A stretch of 64,000 nucleotides of DNA from Asterias rubens (taxonomy: Eukaryota; Echinodermata; Asteroidea; Forcipulatida; Asteriidae), in NCBI RefSeq assembly GCF_902459465.1, contig NC_047066.1, positions 12,899,047-12,963,046 of the forward strand. Direction: 5' to 3'. Made by a program: the position numbers and the translations under genes. The stretch's first letter is position 1, and every line of letters starts with the position of its first letter. This document shows positions 55,901-64,000 of this stretch, one piece after another. A model generated the notes under the pieces. The model had not been told where the DNA came from, did no database searches, and saw only the letters and a program-made list of their open reading frames with translations.

Positions 55901-58900
55901 TGTAAAGTTACAATACAAATTACTATGGTATACTGACACTTTGTCCTGCAATCAATTTTATTGCTTTGTGAAATCGGCCCCTGGTTTAAAATATTTTAAG
56001 AGATTAAACCGGCAGGTAAGTATTACATGTAGTGTATACAGGTCTGATCCTTCTTTTTCAGAAGGGCAAGGCTTTTCTTCCTTGGGCATCTCTTATAGGA
56101 ATTTTTCAAGGGGCACCCACGGAAAGTAAGGCAATTACCTGCCTGCATTTATGATTATCAGGCCTGATTACACTACAAGCAAATGTAGTTTCTATTAAAT
56201 GTTAAAATGTTTTTAACTGTCCTTTTGATTTTGAAGTGGTCGCTTACAAGCGGCCAAAGATGTTGGACAGCAACAAGGCCAATCTGCAGTACATGTGCTT
56301 GAGACATCACACGATCGTCCAGCACTTGAGACTGTACATGAAGCATCCCTACCACAGACACATGTTGGACAGGAGATGTCCAACCTGAGGTACTCACGAC
56401 AGAAGCCCTCATGCAGAGCTGTACATCGAGAGAAAGACACTTGCCGAATAAAGACTCACAAGCTGTATAAGACAGGCCGACTGCAGATGGACTCGAATGA
56501 GATTCACAAACCACCAGAGAGGCGGCAGCAGGAGACCCACTCGCTGCTTGAGAAATATCCGGTACAGGAAACCTCACCCTTGATGCATCTAGAGCAAGCA
56601 AAGAGCCAGGCAGAGGAAGTTGTACGACTTCTCTTTAAAGGCTCATTTGACTTTACATTGCAAGACAGAGATTCAGTCCAAGAAGACTTTTCAGAACAAG
56701 CAAGCGGTCAAAGAACCTCGATCGGGCTGTACTCATCACAAGAGGATAATCGACAGGAGACACATCCTTTACAGGAGAAATACCCAATACAGGAGACCTC
56801 AAGTGAGACGCGAGAACTACCCCAGGAAAACCAAGCACAGGAAATGTTTCAACAGGTCGGAGAGTGGGTTCAAGTCAAGCCATTTCAAGAGACAAATTAT
56901 AGAACCTCAGATGGGACCATAATACCAATAGAGAATTGCCTCGGGGATACCAACCTTCTGCATGACAAATACCCGACACAGGAGTCCTCACATGTGATTC
57001 ATCTAGGACAACAGAGGAACCAGTCAGAGGAGGTACTGCAACATCTCTTTCATGTGACACATCACATTCTACCGGATGGAGGTTATATGCCAGATCCAGA
57101 TGCCTGTTCAGCTGATTTCTATGATAGCGTACTGTTTTGAAAAACAAACTTTTGAATAAAATCTTTTTGCAAAAGTATTTGTATAGATCTGTACAAAAAT
57201 CCTTTTTTTTTTATTCAACCAAATATGAGATTACATAAGAATAACTATAAAGTCAGCTGATGTGAGAGAGGTTCTCAATACAGTTGAAGCTGCCTCAACA
57301 AGACAGACGCTTGATTTTGCAAGAGCTCCCTCGATTAGAGAAGATCCCACCTTAGTTGAAGCATGGACAACAAGAGAGGCACCTGATATAAAAGAACTCC
57401 CAAGGTTGGAGAAGCTTTCAATGAAGTTGAAGCCTCCTTAATAAGAGAAGTTCCTGATATTGCAAGAGCTCCCAGTGTAAGATACATGTAAGCTCCCCCC
57501 ATGTTTGAAGTCTGATAAACGAGAGGTACCTTATGTTGCAAGAGTTCCCCAGCTTAAAGAAGCTCCCAATACAGTTGAAGCCTCCTAAAAAAGAGAAGTT
57601 TCTGTGTTAAGAGAGAGTATTGGCTTAAAGAAGCTCTCACTACAGTTGAATCCTGATTAAACAAGAAAGGCACCAGATGTTGCGCGAGTTCCTAGCTTAA
57701 AGAGGCTTTCACTACAGTTGAAGCCTGTCAAACAAGAGAGGCACCGGGTGTTGCGAGAGTTTCTTGGTTTGAAGAAGGGCCCAATTCAGTTGAAGCCTGT
57801 CAAACAAGAAAGGCACCTCAAATTTGCCTCAAATTGGGCTGAATGACGTTTTCTGCTGAGCCCTATTGTTGCTGCTTTTATTGCAATGCCCTTTGAATAA
57901 TGGTTGGTAACATTGACCATTGTGCGCATTCGTGCAATTTCATGAATATTCAAATCAAGGTAATACAAAGAAAATGCAGGCAGATGGAAGTGCCAAAAGA
58001 CGTCAGTTTTGATACAGGTATCTACTCTCCCGTTATTTGTGTTGAGTCCGACAATAAACATGAACGCCACCATGAAGCCTTCTATCAACAGGCTTCTGAT
58101 GTCGCAGGAGTTGTTTCTGTTGTCACAGCATGGAGTCTTCTTGAGATTTTACTCTGCTCAGTGTCTCCATGTTCTATTTGCACCTCCACCTGTGAAAAGG
58201 TAGCTCTTTTATCCTCCTTCCCCTAGCTTTCTTCTAAACTTTCGACTTAATGGCACACCTTGCTAAGCTTCAAGCATCACCTGAAATTGACCAAGCGTGA
58301 CCATATCTCATCCTCAAGTTCACCAAATCGTACAAAAACGTATCAACTGGCGTATCTAAACCTGACATTTCAGAGAAGTTTCACGATCAGCTACAAATGG
58401 CCAATCGTGGTGTTCGTAATGGATCGGTACCTAGCATGAGCTTCTTCAAAATGTGACCCACTGGGGTTGGAACGTGTTGAGAAGATACAGTTACGCCCGT
58501 ATGACCTAAAGATCAGCTCATGGAGATGATCAGCTATTACAGCCTGGCATTCCCAGCGCACTGTTTTCGCTGTTTTATTAGCTGTTTTATTAGCACGGAT
58601 ACATTGACACTGCATCATTGCAGTGTTCTCTGCGACCCACTGGGGTTGGAACGTGTTGAGAAGATACAGTTTAGCCTGTATGGCCTATAGATCAGCTCAT
58701 GGAGATGATCAGGTATTACAGCCTGGCATTCCCAGCGCACTGTTTTCGCTGTTTTATTAGCATGGATACATTGACACTGCATCATTGCAGTGTTTTCTGT
58801 GACCCACTGGGGTTGGAACGTATTGAGAAGATACAGTTTAGTCCGTATGGCCTATAGATCAGCCCATGGAGATGATCAGCTATTACAGCCTGGCATTCCC

Positions 58901-61900
58901 AGCGACTGTTTTCGCTGTTTTATTAGCTCGGATACATTGACACTGCATCATTGCATTGTTTTCTGTGACCCACTGGGGTTGGAACGTGTTGAGAAGATAC
59001 AGTTACGCCCGTATGGCCTATAGATCAGCTCATGGAGATGATCAGCTATTACCAAGTAGAGTTGTGCAGGTTTGTCTTCCTTTAAAGGCAGTGGACACTA
59101 TTGGTAAGTACTCAAAATAATTGTTAGCATAAAACCTTAATTGGTAACGAGTACTACGAAAACCATAACCACTATCATGCAAATAGCCGTACAATTGCCG
59201 TACAAATTTAAGCTTTTGTATTGGTTTGGACATAAACATGGATGCGCCCACACGGCTTCAAAACCTTAGTGCGTTTATAACGGGATGTTAGCGCTCTAGT
59301 CAATACACGTGTATATAGCTCTATGGTGTTTCTTGACACATACATTGTATTTTGAACAACAAAACTATCACTCCACATTTTGCTTTTTGTTCTACAGGTG
59401 TTTAAGAGGAAATGTTGAGTATGATCACGTGACCAAGATCAAATTTAGTCCAGATTGCAAGTAAGTAAAACTTTCACAAGTTTAAAACTTTATCTCAAAC
59501 TGTCAAAGGCCTCTTTTCTTTTTAAAGATGGCTCATTTAAGGGTGTACAAAAATCATGAACCCCGTCATACTTATCGAAGACAATGTGTTCAAATGGTTA
59601 CTCATGTTTGCGATGTACTTTGAGATTCCTTACATGCAAATGTAACATGAATAACCAATTTGGTGTGTCTTGTATTTGATACATGACACCTTTTTCTGGA
59701 TGTTATCTTTGTTGCTGAAGTAGATCTGGGTCTACCAGAACTTCTATTAGGGTAACAGTTTTTAAACCTTTTCAGTAAGGTTATTACAGCCAAAGAAATC
59801 TCAAAAGTTGCCCATATACATTTTGTAGCACATCACATGATTTTTTTGGGGACAAAATTCATGAAAGTGTTCACAATTTACATGTTTAAATTACTGTGGT
59901 GTATTCATGCATGACATGCACAATTTGCCTCATGTCAGATATAAATTCATGGTACATGTAAATTTACTTGGAACAGTAAATGTCACCAGTATCTTTTCAA
60001 CATTTTTATTGATTTGTTGCTGATTTGTCTTTCATTGTAAAGGGCCTTCATCACCAGTCTGTCAATTGGTAACTGCATAAGAGTCTTCAAGATGGCCAAG
60101 AAAGAAGATGGTTCCTCCAGCACAATCTCCGCTTCTCTGGACTTCCCCAAGGTTTGTCACATTCTTTTGTAAAAGAAGACCTGATGTTTCGACCGTAGAA
60201 CAGTATTTCTATTTTACCCTTTTAAAAAGACTCTGAGAACCGTCAAAACTTCAGGCCATTAAATATTCCATACTGGTTCGTTTGGTTGGAGCAGTTTGCA
60301 ACAGCTAATTCTATTTTCAAATTCTTTGATGGTCACGTGCCTTCAGGAACTGTATCCAAAATACAAGTATTTCTGAATTTTGTTTCAATATGTCTAAAGC
60401 CCCACTCATACTTGGTGCGAATGCATAGCGAATGTAGACGTCACAAATTCGCAACAAATAATTCGCAGCAGTTCAACTCTGCTCAACTCACTTGCACATA
60501 TCGCTACAAAAGGAGACTTGTAACGTCAAATTCACCTTAAACTCGCTTCGTAGGAAGTATGAACCAGGCTTTTTTGGCTTTAAACAAAAAACTCTTGAGA
60601 TAGAAAAAAAAAATTACATTTGATTTATCGAGTGCTGAGGATGCTGTTCCCAGAAGCTCCTAGGAATTTTCAGCGGGATTTACCAAAAAGTTGCAAATGC
60701 TATCATTTTAGAATATTAATATAAACCACAAGGGAAACTGACTGGGTAAATTTTGAAATGATTTTGGGGTTGAACAAAGAATTGACTAGAGTGGGATTCA
60801 AACCAACGACCTCCGGATTAACGTGCCGGCACTCTACCAACTGAGCTATCTAGCCCTATGTTGGCGGTGTCCCTATTTTGTCAATATCTTTGTTTGGGGT
60901 GTCGGTCAGAAGCCATACAACCGTTAACTGCCGTGTAGCCAGGGATCACACCCAAATTACGATACAACCTGGGAAGCGGCAGTGAGGGGATCACCTTAAG
61001 GGGATGCAACTTTTTGTTTCAGATATCAATATAAACCACAAGGGAAACTGATTTTAGAACATTATAAGTGTACTCCTAATCAATGACTCTCACCCCTAAC
61101 ACATGTCTAAGCTTCTGTGGGTTTCTCTGGCCTTCCCTGGCCTTCCCTTAGTTTTTTCGATTTTGTTTACCGTCGCACCACCACGAATTCAAAAATATAA
61201 GACTTTTATCTGAAATTTGTTTTTTGCAAGGATGATATTCTTCCTACTTAAGTCTGTTTCCGATTTTGTTGCCCTCGGAAAAGGCTAGCAACCCATTTTG
61301 GGGTATTCTACATTCCTCAGATCTCATCCCTGCATCTCAGCTGTATGGACAACCATTTATAAACTGCTTAAATCATAAACTAGATAAGATTTACCAAGCA
61401 ATATTTTAGGGAATAAAATATAACTCAGTTTTTCACTCTCTGTACTTTATTTTTCCCATGTTGTAATAGATACTTTCTACAGATATTATCAACATTGGTC
61501 TGGGATCTCATGCCCATGGTAGCTTTGTCATGATGGCATACAAGGACACTACAATCCAGATATGTGATGTCAAAGGTAGGTCATAGGGTGAGGACCTTTG
61601 ACCTTTAGGTCATCTTCCGACGGGAGCATTTTAAAAAATTTGACATAATCACATACACCTGTATTTCATTGGACTGCCAGAATGTTCAACTGGATTGCAA
61701 CATTGATGAACTGCGAGGAACAATCCTACACGAGTGAGAACGCGCGTTGACACTTTGGGTGGTTCAATGGAACATTGTGGGGGTCCAGAATACTTTATTC
61801 GATCGTTCAGACTTTTGTTTTAAGGGAAGACACCTGGGCCCAATTTCATGGCTCTGCTTACCGTAAGCAAAGGATCATCGCTTAGCAGGGAATTATGGCT

Positions 61901-63846
61901 TGTGCGTGTAACCCTGAAAAAGGGTACACTTAGAAAATGAATGAATAAAGCTAAATAAAAATGCTAACTATGGGGGCACTCCCTTGAACAAATGAGAAAA
62001 ACCAAGATCGGATAGGGCTAAGACGCGAGGAGATGCAAAAAAATAGGAACAGTGACTCAAAGTGTAGGTATCTCAACAAAATAATAAAAAATAGCTTTAT
62101 TGACTATAAATCAATCAACAAAAGCAGTATTAAACAATAAAAACCTCTAGACCAAACTCAGGATCTAAACTTTCTTCCTTAAAAACCTTAAATTAAACCT
62201 GTCAAACCTAAACCAAGATATTTAACTGAGACTCAAAAACCAAAACTAAAATACAAAACACAGTTAAACCAGATTAAAACTAAAACCTGAAGCACTACTA
62301 CATGCGCGTGCATATTGCATGTTACTAGGGCTAGGCATTCTTTGCTGACACAGCTTGCACGTACATGACGTAAGAAGAGAATGGAATTGTGCCCTGGACA
62401 CCCCTGTTGAGCAAGACACTTGACCATAAACTGCTCCTCTACACCAAACCAATGTTTAAAATTTAAACACTTGCGACCCTAGGCTGTGCTCCGTGGTCAT
62501 AATGGGTTGATGTGGCTGGCAGCCAAAGGCCCCCTTGCATGCCAGCTTCTCGAACACGTAGCCGCGTCCTTCACAATTCAGCTTTCAGCTGCGAGTAAGG
62601 ACGATTAGCCCCCCAAATTATTATTACAAATTATTATAAATGGGGGCCTAGGCGTGATGAGATGGTATAACGTAGAGTAAATCCCTTTGTACCAGTATAA
62701 GCAGATTGGGGTTGTATGCTCCCCAAAGAGTTTGTGGAATTTTTTAAGTATGCCTGATGCCCCAGGGATAATCAAGTTGTAATGATCGCCTTGATTTGAA
62801 CTACAGTAGTAATTGTATAAGCTATACAAGAACCCAATTTTGTTATAATATGTTTATGTTGTCTACATTTAGGTGAGATTCTTCAGTCCATCGATACGCA
62901 TCACATGAATAACAATTATGCAGCTGTATCACCATGCGGGCGCTTCGTTGCTTCATGTGGTATGTACTTATTTAAAGGCAGTGGACACTATTGGTAATTA
63001 CTCAAAATAATTATTAGCATTAAACCTTACTTGGTGACGAGTAATGGGGAGAGGTTGATAGTATAAAACATTGTGAGAAACAGCTCCCTCTGAAATGACA
63101 TAGTTTTCCAGAAAGAATTGATTTTCCATGAATTTTGATTTTGAGACCTCAGATTTAGAATTTAGGGCTCGAAATCAACCATCTAAAAGCACACAACTTT
63201 GTGTGACAAGGTTTTTTTTTTTTTTTTTTCATTACTATCTCGCAACGTCGACGACCAATTGAGCTCATATTTTCACAGGTTAGTTATTTTATGCATACGT
63301 ATGAGAGATACACCAAGTGAGGAGACTGGTCTTTGACAATTACCAATAGTGTCCAGTGTCTTTAAAACATTCCAGTTCCACCTGTCTCATTTCTCAAAAT
63401 GTTGAGCCACAAGCCCTGTGGTCTTGTGAATGGACCCTTCCCATGAAATATGCTAATTACATTCACGCATGCGTACAGACCCTGTTGGTTGGCAAACGCC
63501 ATAGAGTTGTGCACTAAGCAGACGCGCAATCGCGTCTGCGTCACGCACCTATTAACCGTGTACAAAACAGCGCGATGTTCCCTCATTTTGCCAACCAAAA
63601 CGTTAGTGCACACGCGCTATGTGCAATTTACATATTTCATGGGAAGGGACTATTTGTCACCCGAAATTTGAGGCCTGCTCAACTTGAGTGTTTCTGTTTC
63701 GAATCTGAAGGTTTCACCCCTGATGTTAAAGTATGGGAGGTTCTCTTCAACAAAGAAGGCGACTTTAATGAAGTCAAACGTGTGATGGATCTGAAGGGAC
63801 ATAGAGCTAGCGTCTACTACTTGTCATTCAACACAGACTCAACCAG
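43917..63846 (+). CDS. TBL2: TBL2, transducin beta-like 2 (ER-anchored WD-repeat protein), eight exons seen, 3' end outside window
   Basis: Type II-like ER membrane protein with cytosolic WD40 propeller, linked in vertebrates to PERK/ATF4 signalling. Exons: 43917-44094, 52908-53171, 54266-54317, 59398-59460, 60043-60151, 61470-61575, 62873-62959 and 63711-63846; all phases match (1,1,2,2,0,1,1,2). Exon 1 supplies the membrane segment (FFSAIVVTLSLATVIGLLML). Exon 2 gives a basic linker and the first WD block (LDLDFSMNGKYLASCAE), exon 3 DRTVRVWSVKEF, exon 4 VEYDHVTKIKFSPDC, exon 5 CIRVFKMAKKEDG, exon 6 DTTIQICDVK, exon 7 MNNNYAAVSPCGRFVASC and exon 8 FTPDVKVWEVLFNKEGDF. That is 331 codons; vertebrate TBL2 is about 447, so roughly 115 residues are missing. 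The exon 2 acceptor (TTCAAAACAG) is weak in pyrimidines but is the only one in phase. Confidence 0.94.
44240..44377. mobile_element. Foldback MITE family F, second copy
   Basis: GGATAACTTTCCGTATGGCG and its inverted partner GCGCCATACGGAAAC. A partial arm (ATATCCGTATCCTGCCACCA) directly precedes it at 44196-44216. In TBL2 intron 1. Confidence 0.85.
44378..44914. other. TBL2 intron 1, nothing recognised
   Basis: No exon or element terminus found. Confidence 0.45.
44915..45935. repeat. Clustered GGTAACACGCGTTAC motifs
   Basis: Nine or so versions of the near-palindromic GGTAACACGCGTTAC: two at 44920-44950, three at 45110-45150, three at 45730-45785, one near 45918. The first two clusters each end in a shared block (GTTATTTCAATTG..GAGTTACAA, ATCAACCAATATCAGTTGCA), so 44921-45250 is a tandem duplication of about 190 bp. 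A C-rich run sits at 45556-45577. Confidence 0.75.
45936..46634. other. TBL2 intron 1, nothing recognised
   Basis: No element boundary or exon identified; a C/A homopolymer run lies at 46191-46214. Confidence 0.45.
46635..46805. mobile_element. Foldback MITE family G, second copy
   Basis: Ends TACACCTCTCTTAATATTTA and TATTTAAGAGAGGCGTA, orientation opposite to 40766-40922. GGCGATGGGCGCAGCCACTG inside. Confidence 0.83.
46806..47216. other. TBL2 intron 1, short palindromes only
   Basis: GATGTACACTGGTGTACATC at 46916-46935 is a near-perfect hairpin; TGTACACCCTCGAGGG and CCCCTCGAGTGTACA (47109-47187) are a separated inverted pair suggesting a small foldback element. Confidence 0.55.
47217..47368. 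mobile_element. Foldback element (GGGCAGCAGACTTACC arms)
   Basis: ACAATGGGAGACTTTCTGGG and AGTCTCCTATTGT are the ends; GGCAGCAGACTTACCGGGTA and TACCCGGTATGTCTGCTGCC form the inner arms. Single arms of this family occur near 10181 and 25368. Confidence 0.82.
47369..48126. other. TBL2 intron 1, nothing firm
   Basis: A direct repeat of GCGGCCATTTT(C/G)TAAGTTGA occurs at about 47584 and 47636. No exon seen. Confidence 0.45.
48135..49579. mobile_element. hAT-like DNA transposon, 1.45 kb, non-autonomous
   Basis: Inverted ends TAACGTCCGTCGAT (48135) and ATCGACGGACGTTA (49566-49579). Flanks GCCAAGAC (48127-48134) and GCCAAGAT (49580-49587) match at 7 of 8, fitting an 8-bp hAT target duplication. 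Both ends are rich in CGATATATCG-type motifs. Short minus-strand frames inside (48170-48496, 48676-49005) do not give a recognisable transposase. Confidence 0.8.
49840..50390 (+). repeat. Duplicated copy of the TBL2 exon 2 upstream region, with a MITE inside
   Basis: 49840-49894 (AAAACATTGTCCACT, TTGACCACTTGGCCCTGG) and 50296-50390 (GAAAGAACAATAGTTAC, TTCAAAACAGTAAAGAAAGA) together match 52786-52945. This copy carries an acceptor-like site and a decayed version of the first exon 2 codons ending in a stop (TAA in AGAAAATAAGGG). Confidence 0.75.
49895..50284. mobile_element. Near-perfect palindromic MITE (GGAACACG ends)
   Basis: TTAAAGGAACACGTGGCCTT at the left and CAAGGCAACGTGTTTCT at the right. 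The arms pair nearly throughout (GTTTGTAACTGTTTGTTATA; CGGCCATTTATGGGAGTCAA) and meet near 50090. Arm fragments of the family lie at 23055-23135. Confidence 0.87.
50623..52404. mobile_element. 1.78-kb DNA transposon with repeated GGGTAAAAACGCCC termini
   Basis: TAGGGTAAACTGGGGTAAAA + ACGCCCG at the left and the inverted form ending CAGTTTACCCTA at 52404 match at 25 of 27 positions. Further GGGTAAAAACGCCC motifs in both orientations lie at about 50752-50790, 51957-52010 and 52360-52390. No coding potential and no clear target duplication. Confidence 0.75.
53172..54265 (+). other. TBL2 intron 2
   Basis: An inverted pair (AGCTTCCCCGGGTCGGTGCA, near 53270) and a tandem GATTG(T/G)TGATGTGATT repeat at 53411-53450. 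Otherwise nothing. Confidence 0.55.
54318..55181 (+). other. Start of TBL2 intron 3
   Basis: Inverted TTGATAATTTACCTCGAATT / AATTATCAAGAACCAGGCCT arms around 54880-54945 form a foldback. Two direct, diverged blocks (CATTCCTATCGGTCGAGAGC near 54618; TATTCCTATTGGTGGAGAGC near 54494) are parts of one repeat. Confidence 0.6.
55182..55529. mobile_element. hAT-like foldback MITE
   Basis: Ends TAAGCTTGGGCGATATCG and GATATCGCCCAAGCTTA. Perfect 8-bp flanking duplication CCTTGCAG at 55174-55181 and 55530-55537. Interior filled with CGATATATCGCGATAT-type sequence. Confidence 0.88.
55530..56236 (+). other. TBL2 intron 3, central part
   Basis: 55856-55983 is a decayed foldback (GGGCCGGATTTCACAAAGAG with TTTGTGAAATCGGCCCCTG). 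Nothing else seen. Confidence 0.6.
56237..57140 (+). CDS. 300-codon ORF in TBL2 intron 3: possible alternative last exon or nested gene
   Basis: An acceptor-like site (TTTTGATTTTGAAG) ends at 56236. From there the frame is open to TGA at 57138-57140, with AATAAA at 57155-57160. Joined to TBL2 exon 3 (ending at 54317, phase 2) it stays in frame. The protein is rich in Q, E, H and S and has three imperfect ~36-residue units: QETHSLLEKYPVQETS, QETHPLQEKYPIQETS and GDTNLLHDKYPTQESS. Two of the three are followed by Q(A/S)EEV-x-x-LF. No ATG opens the frame near its start. I recognise no family. It could be a truncated TBL2 isoform, a separate nested gene, or a decaying repeat-coding remnant. Confidence 0.5.
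57155..57160 (+). terminator. AATAAA polyadenylation signal
   Basis: AATAAA 15 nt after the stop codon of the 300-codon ORF. It supports that ORF as a terminal exon, though the hexamer is common by chance in AT-rich DNA. Confidence 0.4.
57283..57835 (+). repeat. 72-bp minisatellite (24-codon period), about eight units
   Basis: GTTGAAGC anchors at 57283, 57355, 57426, 57503 (diverged), 57573, 57645, 57717 and 57789, mostly 72 bp apart. The last unit reads openly (VEACQTREAPGVARVSWFEE), while earlier units contain stops in the same frame. Confidence 0.82.
57836..58454 (+). other. TBL2 intron 3, nothing recognised
   Basis: Short frames only, with no matching splice phase. Confidence 0.45.
58455..59060. 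repeat. 166-179-bp minisatellite, about 3.6 units
   Basis: GACCCACTGGGGTTGGAACG at 58455, 58634, 58801 and 58967. Units are over 90% alike by eye. The first is 12 bp longer through an internal duplication of GCTGTTTTATTA. Confidence 0.9.
59081..59165. mobile_element. Truncated MITE family A end
   Basis: TTTAAAGGCAGTGGACACTA then the ATAATTGTTAGCATAAAACC block; the rest of the element is missing. Confidence 0.8.
59461..60042 (+). other. TBL2 intron 4
   Basis: Nothing recognised. Confidence 0.5.
60152..60716 (+). other. TBL2 intron 5, first part
   Basis: Nothing recognised. Confidence 0.5.
60717..61050 (-). repeat. tRNA-derived SINE flanked by a 25-bp direct repeat
   Basis: Reading minus, 60860-60785 has TAGCTCAGTTGGTAGAG (A box), a CCGG-closed anticodon arm with GTT in the loop, and GGTTTGAATCCCAC (B box). 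AATATAAACCACAAGGGAAA + CTGA occurs at both 60717-60740 and 61027-61050. The tRNA part sits inside the unit and the anticodon arm is imperfect, so this is a repeat and not a functional tRNA-Asn. Confidence 0.7.
61051..61469 (+). other. TBL2 intron 5, last part
   Basis: Nothing recognised. Confidence 0.5.
61576..62872 (+). other. TBL2 intron 6
   Basis: A half foldback end (CTGGGCCCAATTTCATGGCT, 61836-61890) of the 37508 family. The rest (including short frames at 62233-62829) has no recognisable content. Confidence 0.55.
62970..63364. mobile_element. MITE family A in TBL2 intron 7
   Basis: TTTAAAGGCAGTGGACACTA at the left, GTGTCCAGTGTCTTTAA at the right; inserted only 10 bp after the exon 7 donor. 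Confidence 0.88.
63365..63710 (+). other. Rest of TBL2 intron 7
   Basis: 63428-63652 is a foldback: GGACCCTTCCCATGAAATAT / CATATTTCATGGGAAGGGAC ends about 220 bp apart, with a GTTGGTTGGCAAACGCC / TTTGCCAACCAAAACG inner arm. Confidence 0.7.
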
Positions 63847-63920
63847 GTGCGATCTATAAATCTTTGATTCGTTTTTAAAGATATTTTACAGGATCAGTAA
63901 AGATAAAAAATGTCATTTCT

Positions 63921-64000
63921 TAAAGCCAGTGGACACTTTTGGTAAACAGTAATGTCCAAGGGCCCACACTGTGGTATCACAACTTATATATAAAATACCA
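63921..64000. mobile_element. MITE (A/B-like) cut by the window end
   Basis: Starts TTAAAGCCAGTGGACACTTT, then GGGCCCACACTGTGGTATCA, mixing family A and family B landmarks; continues beyond the window. Confidence 0.65.

Noticed and set aside
56173..56601. 142-codon minus-strand frame
   Set aside because: Lies opposite the 300-codon ORF, which has an acceptor, phase match and AATAAA; nothing supports the minus frame.
60785..60862. tRNA-Asn gene on the minus strand
   Set aside because: The anticodon arm is mispaired, position 33 is not T, and the acceptor ends do not pair cleanly; a repeat with direct flanks fits better.

Overview
The window is eukaryotic nuclear DNA from a marine deuterostome. 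An echinoderm is most likely, but this rests on the style of the genes and on the dense TTAA-flanked repeats, which I recall from echinoderm genomes and cannot confirm here. The evidence for a eukaryote is AT-rich sequence, spliced genes with GT..AG introns, many short inverted-repeat transposons, LINEs and tRNA-headed SINEs. No operon, rRNA, CRISPR or prokaryotic signal is visible.

Layout. 1-9.7 kb: a probable single EF-hand exon (minus, 1258-1324), a 53-bp hairpin satellite (4141-4520), and a nearly full-length CR1/L2-type LINE (minus, 4992-9031) inserted in an older tandem repeat. 9.68-12.66 kb: a four-exon SLC31/CTR copper transporter (minus). 12.7-23.4 kb: gene-poor and packed with MITEs, often abutting or nested. 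23.49-30.13 kb: an unrecognised three-exon gene (plus) for a ~1,296-residue, mostly disordered protein with a 45-residue repeat. 31.98-36.82 kb: complete four-exon TIMM22 (plus). A hammerhead-ribozyme-like motif lies in its first intron. 40.12-43.52 kb: complete four-exon POLD4 (minus), with a 5'-truncated LINE in intron 1. 43.92 kb to the window end: TBL2 (plus), eight exons seen and the 3' end outside. Its 8.8-kb first intron and 5.1-kb third intron hold hAT-like elements, foldback elements, minisatellites, and a 300-codon ORF that could be an alternative last exon.

How the genes fit together. SLC31 (copper import), TIMM22 (carrier insertion into the mitochondrial inner membrane), POLD4 (small subunit of DNA polymerase delta) and TBL2 (ER-anchored WD-repeat protein) are unrelated housekeeping functions. 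The one shared regulatory arrangement is the 400-bp head-to-head space between POLD4 and TBL2, a likely bidirectional promoter. Splice models were built by hand from GT/AG sites, phase continuity and family similarity. All introns within each model keep frame.

Most remaining sequence is non-autonomous transposons. At least five families share a TTAA target and AAG-type termini and insert into each other's ends, which suggests one mobilising transposase. Two elements fit hAT with 8-bp target duplications.
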